Assembly: GCF_000485595.1 (NCBI RefSeq)
Contig: NW_014577135.1
Location: forward strand, 378,249 to 407,670
Source of the DNA: Priapulus caudatus
Lineage: Eukaryota; Priapulida; Priapulimorpha; Priapulimorphida; Priapulidae
Direction: 5' to 3'
DNA: 29,422 nucleotides
Shown here: positions 22,223-29,422 of the stretch, in pieces
Position numbering within the stretch: position 1 is the stretch's first letter
Layout: each line of letters opens with the position of its first letter
Program-made: the position numbers and the translations under genes
The notes under the pieces: generated by a model
Told to the model about the DNA's origin: nothing
What the model saw: only the letters and a program-made list of their open reading frames with translations
The model's database searches: none

Positions 22223-23780
22223 GTAAGTATGTATGTTCATGTATTTTGACAGACATGGGGTACAACGTGCACTCTTAATAAGTGCAATTCTCTGTTCAGT
22301 TTCGTTTGTTTTAAGGAGAGCAGCATAGTGCAATCGTGAACGAACACAGGCATATTCGCGACAGGAACGTACTAGGAGTTAGTGAAAGACATGTCCGCGG
22401 CGCAGAGAAAAGAGATACAGGGGATAAGGGGGGCAATGCCCATGCCAGGACACCTGCAGGAGTAATTGAAGGGGCGCACTCAGTATAGGCAAGCATATCA
22501 CTTGTTCGAAAATTAAAATGAATCCGATTTTGGTTATACCTCAGTTAGCGTCAATTACCTCAACCGCTTTTACAGCCTTTATCGACAAATAGCGTCACGA
22601 ATCAAAACAGCTTTAAAAATGAGTTTCTCACAATTATAAGTGACACGCGGAGTTTCATGTTTTGCAGTAAAACTACGCATGCGTGGAACAAATTCAAGCT
22701 AATAAATTGAGACAGTTAGATCCAGCGAAATCGTAATTCATTTGAGAAAAAATAGGGAATGCGCGAACTTGGTTGTTAATGAAATCTCTCCTATTTTAGG
22801 GTTTGTGCAGTTTATTTACTAAACATATTCCCATATACCCATATCATATATTTGAATTTCTCAGGACATAGCCAGGTTGGAGTAGCCTAGGATAGCAAAG
22901 ATTTCACAAAACGTAAAACATTCTTAACGAAATTGAAATCGTTATACGACTTCGATTTCTATACACCAGCAGGCGTTTGTAAAAAAAAATACACCTGAAG
23001 CTCTTTAAAACCCTAAATAAATTAATTAAACCAATCGGAAGTCATTAAATGTTAGTAACACTAAACATAGGTTGTGTTATAAGTGCCTGGAACATCATAA
23101 ATTTTCTCGACACCGAATTGACACTAAACCCCTCCAAGGGCCTTTTCTAAAATAACATTTTCCACTGAGAATCGCCAGACTACACGCCTAAATTTTCGAT
23201 GGAAAGCTTCTGCCTATTAAGTGGCATTATGGAAATCAGAGATACGACGGCTGCGTTACTTAACCGTTATTATATGGATCGTATTATGTTTTGGGCGGTT
23301 TTACTCTGTGAACCTGTACTTTGGTTATTTCTTCTACTATGTTGCGTTCTTTCCTGCTGGCCTAATCTCACTTATCTGCGAGCATAGATATCACGTGTGC
23401 ACAGCATGCGCATAATGTGTTACTATCGCTACGTGTATCGGGAAAATATCCCGTAAAATGTTCTACGGTGTCCTAGATGCACTTCTAGCAGCACTTACAT
23501 ATTTCCGGTACACACTGTGTTTACACTCGTACACAGTAACATTCGTGTATTCGCCAAAATCGCGGTTTTGCGGTCACAGAACCAGCGAAGGCCTGTCTAT
23601 CGGTGCGGTGTTCGACCTCTCGCTACGCTCCGTCACTGCGCGCTAGCAGCCGACATCTGAAAAACACTTCTCTCTCGATTCGCCACAATTACACAGCAGG
23701 CAAACACCGAGCTCCTAAAAGCTTTCTCCGCCGCGCATCGGTAACTTGATTAGGCCTGCCTTCGCGCGAGCATGCGCAAA

Positions 23781-23996
23781 TGAGTCACCGGGCTAGCGGC
23801 GGCCGACGTACAAGACAGACGAAGAAATTGCGTGCGCCGTGGCAGTCGACCGACGTGGCGCCATCTATCGGCCGGCACAGGCACTACGCGCGTGTTGTCC
23901 ACTCGGCTGGCAGGCAGCGCGCGTCAATCGTCTGCGTAACGCTAGAGCAAAGAACACGCGTCGATTTTATTCTCTTCGGCTACCGGCTATGAGTCA
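23781..23996 (+). promoter_or_regulatory. Possible regulatory cluster: two TGAGTCA sites and a GCATGCGC site
   Basis: TGAGTCA, the AP-1/bZIP consensus, occurs at 23781-23787 and 23990-23996; the second continues GC as in antioxidant-type elements. GCATGCGC, resembling an NRF1 site, lies at about 23770. All recur in copy 2 (28125-28131 and 28332-28338). They sit 600-830 bp upstream of the signal-peptide exon. Binding is inferred from motif alone. Confidence 0.3.
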
Positions 23997-24370
23997 GCCA
24001 ACAGCAGCAGCATCGACGGCGGCGGAACCGTAAATATTTTCCAGCCTCTTTCGACGAGCTGGCGCGAGTATATACAGCTTCGGCGTACAACCCACGTGCC
24101 GCACTTCTGCCGCGGCGCGCGCAACCATACTGTGAGCACGCGCCTGCTGTAAAACACGAAGCTGCTTCGACGGGGGATCCGCAGCAGGAGCGAGAGAGCG
24201 GGCTGGTGTTGATAAGTGTGTGTGCGGTGCTCGCTTAGCCCTTTGGCCTCTCACGAAGTGATGTATCACTGAAGACGAGCGAGTTCGCAAGACGGCGATC
24301 TCAGGAGTAGCTTGCAGGATGCTAATATGAGGCTCTCGGTGCCTAGCGCGGCGACGCAACGCGTGGTCGA

Positions 24371-24470
24371 GTAGAGCGAGAGAGGTGGAGAAGGGAAGAG
24401 AGAGAGAGAGAGGGGCAGAGACAGAGAAAGAGAGAGAGAGGGGCAGAGACAGAGAGAGAGAGAGAGAGCA
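24371..24470. repeat. (GA)n microsatellite upstream of the signal-peptide exon, copy 1
   Basis: GAGA units with GGGGCAGAGACAG interruptions. They are conserved in copy 2 at about 28725-28815 with small length changes. Confidence 0.88.
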
Positions 24471-24471
24471 A

Positions 24472-24480
24472 TATAGATAA
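24472..24480 (+). promoter_or_regulatory. Possible TATA-like element for the signal-peptide exon, copy 1
   Basis: TATAGATAA lies about 124 bp upstream of the ATG at 24604 and is repeated at 28819-28827 in copy 2. A start site about 30 bp downstream would give a 5' leader of roughly 100 nt. This is a motif match only. Confidence 0.3.
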
Positions 24481-24603
24481 AGAGCGGGAGATACGACAAT
24501 GGCTCGTGCGCTGTTCCCGTTCACAGCCAACACACGTTCATTCCAGTTTATCTCGCCGTACACCGGGAGGCAGGATCATTGTGAACATATCTGAACGGTC
24601 GGG

Positions 24604-24643
24604 ATGAACGTACTCGGCCTTCTACTGCTGGCGGTTCTACACG
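24604..24643 (+). CDS. First coding exon with signal peptide, copy 1 (protein unknown)
   Basis: ATG at 24604 opens MNVLGLLLLAVLH and the first base of a Gly codon, then a consensus donor GTAAGA begins at 24644 (phase 1 intron). A short start followed by an unbroken Leu/Val/Ala core is the N-region and hydrophobic core of a secretory signal peptide. Phase 1 introns just after a signal peptide are typical of genes for secreted or cell-surface proteins. The exon is identical in copy 2. Candidate next exons are GATTGCAG|GAGATTGGC (24799) and AATTTCAG|CTGCTGCT (24867). Both soon run into stops or TTC-derived Phe runs, so the rest of the gene is not identified. It could also be an unused remnant, but identity through both noisy copies argues for a real exon. 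Confidence 0.55.
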
Positions 24644-24972
24644 GTAAGAACCTTCGTATGGTGACGACGAATACGATGACGACGATGACGATGATAAGAA
24701 TGATGATGGCGAGTGATATGACAATGACGGTGACGATTCGAGGGACGCTCATGGACATACATGATGTGTTTCAGTAGTGATGCGTTGCTGATTGCAGGAG
24801 ATTGGCTTCCGCTACGGTTTTAATTCTAGCGTTTACTCTGTTGCTTTTTGTTGGTTAAATTTCAGCTGCTGCTAACGTCATCGTCGTCATCGTCGACGTC
24901 GTCGTTGTTTTTGTTTTTGTTTTTATTGTTGCTTTTTGTTGCTCGTCCTTATTGTTATTTTTGTTGTGGATC

Positions 24973-25020
24973 TTCTTCTTCTTCTTTTTCTTCTTCTTCT
25001 TCTTCTTCTTCTTCTTCTTC
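24973..25020. repeat. (TTC)n tract ending direct-repeat copy 1
   Basis: Nearly pure TTC/CTT units. Right after it, TCTCTCATACCAG begins the outer inverted-repeat arm. In copy 2 the equivalent tract (29330-29422) is longer, interrupted, and reaches the window end. Confidence 0.9.
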
Positions 25021-25022
25021 TA

Positions 25023-25594
25023 TCTCTCATACCAGAAAATAGCTACATGGGGTTTGGTTGGTAATATACCGCAGTACGCCTAAGAAGATACTGCGTGAAC
25101 TATTCACTCCATGTAGTGTAGCGACACAACGCCGCAATTACCGCACTAACAACCGCAACTACGCTGTGACCTTACATAGCGCGAGGATAAGCACGAATCA
25201 CGAATAACAGTAATCACGCAGAATCATATCAATTACCAAAATGGCCAATTAAATATTCCCATAATAAGACCGAGAGTAAGGGATTTGTCGAGTGGCTGAC
25301 TGGCTGACCGACCATTCAAGAGACTGGCCACACGAAGTCTAGCATGGGGATGTAGTCGTGCTCACGTTTAACGCTGCAAACCTTATAACAGTAGCATTCA
25401 ATCTTGTCACCACAACCACCGATGCCCTTTTCCGCTACAGTAATGCCGGACAGATATGCCACTGACTGTGTATTTAAAATGGCTCACAGAGGACATTCAG
25501 CATAGAACAAATCTAATAACTAGTAGAATGAAATCTAATTGTAATCTTAAATATAATTGTATGAAATCTGCAAATGTGCAATGTGCATGCTAAA
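25023..25594. repeat. Outer inverted-repeat arm, right copy
   Basis: Reverse complement of 304-899: TAGTGTAGCGACACAACGCC mirrors the left-arm block around 790-815, and AATGGCTCACAGAGGACATT mirrors 407-432. It contains no gene. It is separated from the main right arm by 19195-25022, whereas on the left only the GT tract intervenes. Confidence 0.85.
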
Positions 25595-25864
25595 TGCTGA
25601 CGTGATAAATCGCTGCAATCTCATTGGATAACGCAGTTTAGCGTGGGCAAAGGCACTATCGCTTGCGCGACGCATTGTTATTATAACGCATTGTGTTACG
25701 TCACGAATCTTCTGCGTCTGGGCGCACAAGATTTTTGGAATTAATGGCGATTGTGTTTGGTCGAGCGTTTTGTTACATCGAATGCACGGCAAATTAGGGA
25801 GTATAAAAAGGTATATACGCATGAAAAGTAGATTGCTAGGCTAGTCATGTGATGCACTAAAAAC
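25595..25864. other. Unique stretch between the outer arm and the hairpin
   Basis: Nothing firm was seen. TATAAAAAG at about 25802 is a TATA-like motif, but no start codon with a splice donor or long frame follows it. Confidence 0.5.
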
Positions 25865-26002
25865 ATTAATGCTGCTGTTGGGGGCACTATGCTCTCATAG
25901 TGTTGCTGTGGAAGGAATAGTGCCCTCGCTACCGCTCGGGCAGATTCCTTCCCTCAGCAACACTATGAAGCATAGTGCCCCCAACAGCAGAGCGCATTAA
26001 TT
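25865..26002. repeat. Fold-back hairpin of 138 bp at the direct-repeat junction
   Basis: The left half (25865-25919) and right half (25945-26002) are complementary over about 53 bp. Both carry CTGCTGTTGGGGGCACTATG, then CATAGTGTTGCTG, then GGAAGGAAT. Mismatches are a 4-nt AGCG bulge and two small indels. The 25-nt loop is itself capped by TGCCC...GGGCA. CATTAAT lies at both ends and could be a target duplication, although it is nearly palindromic. It is absent from the matching position of copy 1. It resembles a fold-back transposable element; a structured RNA is the alternative. Confidence 0.75.
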
Positions 26003-26293
26003 ATAAGTATTGTGCTCAACGAGTCGGTTTATATTTTTCTTCGCTCGCATGGAAGTGAATCGCTGCCCTCGTATGCGTTGTATAGCCGCTAGCTTTGTAA
26101 TACAAGCTCGATCCAACACGGCGTAATTTCTCAAAGCTGAAGTCTGTCATTCGGTCGTAAATATAAGGACATGCGAAGCAAAGCGCACCCATCGTTTATA
26201 AGCGCCACTCGTCTATTTCATGCACAGGATGTGAGCGCAATCAATCTCAAAAATAAATTTCCGAAAGGAACTAAGGCCAATTCGGCTATTACG

Positions 26294-26371
26294 TGCGTGC
26301 GTGCTGCGTGCGTCGGCATTGCGCGCGGCTGGGTATGCGTGCGTGCGTGCGTGCGTGCTGTGCGCGCGCAC
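26294..26371. repeat. (GTGC)n array in direct-repeat copy 2
   Basis: Shorter and more interrupted equivalent of 21985-22070. Confidence 0.85.
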
Positions 26372-26484
26372 GTGCGTGCATTGAGAACGAGTTTGCAGCC
26401 GTAGGGCTATGCTAGGTCTGTGTTGCCTCGCGCGTGGCGCGTGCTGTGACTATGGTACTGTATGTGCGGGTATGTGTTAAGTAT

Positions 26485-26530
26485 CAGGAGTAGATAGATA
26501 GGGATTACTACTCCCTATTATCTACTCGTG
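26485..26530. mobile_element. Fold-back mini-element in copy 2 (imperfect)
   Basis: Counterpart of 22177-22222. CAGGAGTAGATA-GATAGGGA and CTCCCTATTATCTACTCGTG still pair, with a few differences. GTAAGTAT follows on the right; on the left it reads GTTAAGTAT, one extra T. The insertion was therefore already in the ancestral segment before duplication. Confidence 0.75.
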
Positions 26531-28124
26531 GTAAGTATGTATGTTCATGTATTTTGACAGACATGGGGTACAACGTGCACTCTTAATAGTGCAATTCGTT
26601 CTGTTTCAGTTTCGTTGTGGTTTAAGGAGAGCAGCATTAGTGCAATCGTGAACGAACACAGGCATCTATTCGCCGACAGGAACTACTAGGAGTTACGTGG
26701 AAAAGACATGTCGCGGCGCAGAGAAAAGAGATACAGGGGATAAGGCGGGCAATGCCCATGCCAGGACACCTGCTAGGAGGTAATTGAGGGGCGCACTCAG
26801 TATAGGCCAAGCATATCACTTGTTCGAAAATTATAAATGACATCCGTTTTGTTATACCTCAGTTAGCGTCAATTACCTCAACCGCTTCTTACAGCCTTTA
26901 TCGACAAATGGCGTTCACGAATCAAAACAGCCTTAAAAATGAGTTTCTCACATTAATAAGGGCCACGCGGAGTTTCATGTTTGCAGTAAAACTACCATGC
27001 GTGGAACCAAATTCAAGCTAATAAATTAGACATTAGATCCAGCGAAATCGTAATTCATTGAGAAAACAACTAGGCGAATTGCGCGCGAACTTGGTTGTTA
27101 ATGAAAATCGTTCTCCTATTTAGGTTTAGTGCAGTTGGTTATTTACTAAACTATTCCCAATACCCATTTATCACTATTTTGAATTTCTCAGGACATTAGC
27201 CAGTTGGGAGTAGCCTAGGATAGGCAAAGATTTCACAAAACGTAAAAACATTCTTAACGAAATTGAAAACGGTTATACGACTTCGATTCTTAACACCAGC
27301 AGGCGTTTGTAAAAAAAAAATATCACGCTTGAAAGCTCTCCTAAAACCCTAAATAAATTAATTAAACCATCGGAAGTCATTAAATTGTTATAAACACTAA
27401 ACATAGGTGTGTTATAAGTGCCTGGGAACATCATAAATTTTCTTCGGACACCGAATGACACTAAACCCTCGAAGGGCCTTTTCTAAAATAACATTTCCAC
27501 TGAGAATCGCCAGACTACACGCTAAAATTTTCGATGAAAGCTTCTGCCTATTAAGTGGCATTATGGAAATCAGAGTACGTACGGCCTGGTTACTTAACCT
27601 GTATTATCATGGATCGTTATTATGTTTTTGGGCGTTTACTCTAGTGAACCTTACTCTTGGTTATTTCTTCTTACTATCGTGTGCGTTCTTTTCCTGCTGG
27701 CCTAATCTCACTTCTCTGCTGAGCATAGAATATCACGTGGGTGCACAGCATGCGGCATAATGTGTTACTACGCTACGTGTATCGGGAAAATATCCCGAAA
27801 GTTCTACGGTGTCCTAGATGCACTTCTAGCAGCACTTACATATTTCCCGTACACACTGTGTTTACACTCGTACACGTAACATTCGTGTAATTCGCCAAAA
27901 TCGCGGTTTTGCGGTCACAGAACCAGCGAAGGCCTCGTCTATCGTGCGGGTGTTCGAACTCTCACTACGCGCTCCGTCACTGCGCGGCTTAGCAGCCGAC
28001 ATCTGAAAACACTTCTCTCTCGATTCGCCACAATTACACAGCAGGCAAACACCGAGCTCCTAAAAGCTTTCTCCGCCGCGCGATCGTAACTTGATTAGGC
28101 CTGCCTCGCGCGAGCATGCGCAAA

Positions 28125-28338
28125 TGAGTCACCGGGCTAGGCGGCGCCGACGTACAAGACAGACGAAAAATTCGCGTGCGCGTGGCAGTCGACCGACGTG
28201 CGCCATCTATCGGCGCGCACAGGCAATACGCGGTGTTGTCCACTCGGCTGGCAGGCAGCGCGCGTCAATTCGTCTGCGTAACGGTAGAGCAAAGAACACG
28301 CGTCGATTTTATTCTCTTCGGCTACCGGCTATGAGTCA
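28125..28338 (+). promoter_or_regulatory. Possible regulatory cluster, copy 2
   Basis: TGAGTCA at 28125-28131 and 28332-28338 matches the two sites of copy 1, and GCATGCGC precedes the first. Evidence is motif and conservation between the two copies only. Confidence 0.25.
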
Positions 28339-28724
28339 GCCAACAGCAGCAGCATCGACGCGGACGCGAACCGTAAATATTTTCCAGCCTCTTTCGACGA
28401 GCTGGCGCGAGTATATACAGCTTCGGCGTACAACCCACGTGCCGCACTTCTGCGCGCGCGCGGCAACATACTGTGAGCACGCGCCTGCTGAGTAAAACAC
28501 GAAGCTGCTTCGACGGGGGACCACAGCAGAGCGGAGAGCGTGCCGTGTTGATCAGTGGTTGTGTTGCGGTGCTCGCTTAGCCCTTTGGCCTCTCACGAAG
28601 GTGATGTATCACTGAAGACGAGAGGATTCTTCGCAAAGACGGCGATCTCAGGAGTAGCTTGCAGGATGCTAATATGAGGCTCTCGGTCCTTAGCGCGGGC
28701 GACGCAACGCGTGGTCAGTAGAGC

Positions 28725-28815
28725 GAGAGAGGTGGAGAAGGAAGAGAGAGAGAGGAGGGCAGAGACAGAGAAAGGAGAGAGAAGGGCAGAGACAGAGAGA
28801 GAGAGAGAGAGAGAG
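28725..28815. repeat. (GA)n microsatellite, copy 2
   Basis: Matches 24371-24470, with the GGCAGAGACAG interruptions preserved and small length changes. Confidence 0.85.
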
Positions 28816-28951
28816 CAATATAGATAAAGAGGCGGAGATACGACAATGGCTCGTGCGCGTGTTCCCGTTCACAGACCAACACACGTTCAATCTCATTTAT
28901 CTCGCCGTACACCGGGAGCAGGATCATTGGTGAACATATCTGAACGGTCGG

Positions 28952-28991
28952 ATGAACGTACTCGGCCTTCTACTGCTGGCGGTTCTACACG
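28952..28991 (+). CDS. First coding exon with signal peptide, copy 2 (protein unknown)
   Basis: Identical to the exon at 24604-24643: MNVLGLLLLAVLH plus the first Gly base, then donor GTAAGA from 28992. All 40 coding bases and the donor are unchanged, although the surrounding sequence differs by frequent indels. In this copy the candidate next exon after GATTGCAG reads GAGATGGCTTCCGCTACGG, one T fewer than in copy 1. It then stays open longer (DGFRYGFNSSVYSVAF) before reaching low-complexity sequence. Which version is correct cannot be told here. Confidence 0.55.
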
Positions 28992-29324
28992 GTAAGAGAA
29001 CCTTCGTATGGTGACGACGAATTACGATGACGACGGGACGATGATAAGAATGATGATGGCGAGTGATATGACAATGACGGTGACGATTTCGAGGGAGCGC
29101 TCATGGACATACATGATGTGTTTCAGTAGTGATGCGTTGCTGATTGCAGGAGATGGCTTCCGCTACGGTTTTAATTCTAGCGTTTACTCTGTTGCTTTTT
29201 GTTGGTTAAATTTCAGCTGCGCTAACGTCATCGTCGTCATCGTTCGACGGTCGTCGTTGTTTTGTTTTTGTTTTTATTGTTGCTTTTTTTGCTCGTCCTT
29301 ATTGTTATTTTTGTTGTGGATCTT

Positions 29325-29422
29325 CTCTCTCTTTTTCTTCTTCTTCTTCTTCTTCTTCTTCTTCTCGCTCTTCTTCTCTTTTTCTTCTTCTTCTTCTTCT
29401 TCTGTCTTCTTCTTCTTCTTGT
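29325..29422. repeat. Interrupted (TTC)n tract at the window end
   Basis: TTC/CTT units with CTCTCT and CTCGCTC interruptions, continuing beyond the window. It is the equivalent of 24973-25020, but about twice as long. Confidence 0.9.

Larger units (their letters stand above)
21691..25022. repeat. Direct repeat, copy 1 (~3.3 kb)
   Basis: The segment recurs in the same orientation at 25999-29422. Landmarks in order: AGTATTGTGCTC (21703/26007), the GTGC array, the CAGGAGTA hairpin, TTAAGGAGAGCAGCAT, CCTAAATAAATTAATTAAAC, CTAGATGCACTTCTAGCAGC, the signal-peptide exon, and the TTC tract. The offset grows from about 4.30 to 4.35 kb. Differences are mostly single-base indels. Copy 1 ends in the TTC tract, directly next to the outer arm copy at 25023. 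Confidence 0.93.
25999..29422. repeat. Direct repeat, copy 2, truncated by the window end
   Basis: Same orientation and order as 21691-25022. The left border coincides with the right end of the 138-bp hairpin. The copy is net about 50 bp longer than copy 1 over the shared part, mostly through scattered one-base differences. Open frames that appear long in one copy are broken in the other, so no further coding exon can be defended. Confidence 0.93.

Noticed and set aside
24867-25042. Candidate second exon after the signal peptide, Val- then Phe-rich
   Set aside because: The acceptor AATTTCAG is plausible, but the frame is low-complexity, translates a TTC tract and is not kept in copy 2.

Overview
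The window looks like nuclear DNA from a metazoan, most likely an invertebrate. It has spliced exons with GT/AG junctions and abundant simple-sequence repeats. It also carries the 3' end of a CELF/Bruno-family RNA-binding protein gene, a family known from animals. I cannot name the species or phylum. No transposase, reverse transcriptase, viral gene, tRNA or rRNA was recognised.

Layout. (1) 1-304 is unique sequence. (2) 304-899 is an outer inverted-repeat arm whose partner is 25023-25594. (3) 958-1062 is a (GT)n tract. (4) 1065-8259 is the main left arm of a very large inverted repeat. (5) 8260-11959 is a single-copy spacer of about 3.7 kb holding the last five recognisable exons of a CELF gene on the + strand; RRM3 is complete in outline but contains single-base indels. 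(6) 11960-19177 is the main right arm, the reverse complement of 1065-8259. (7) 19196-21690 is unique, with a GTGTGC minisatellite. (8) 21691-25022 and 25999-29422 are two direct copies of a 3.3-kb segment. Each copy carries an apparent first coding exon with a signal peptide start followed by a GTAAG donor. (9) Between the two copies lie the partner of the outer arm (25023-25594), a short unique piece and a 138-bp fold-back hairpin that abuts the second copy.

The window is therefore a nested inverted repeat around the CELF 3' exons, followed by a direct duplication. The copies differ mainly by one-base insertions and deletions, and the RRM3 exon carries several such indels too. That pattern points to poorly polished long-read sequence, so assembly artefact or uncollapsed haplotypes must be excluded before the architecture is treated as biological.

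The best candidate for something undescribed is a family of tiny palindromic insertions of 46-75 bp, starting CAGGAGTA and ending TACTCCTG. One is flanked by a perfect 8-bp target duplication. Another has a clean empty site in the opposite repeat arm. The RNA-binding gene and the signal-peptide exon show no visible functional link.
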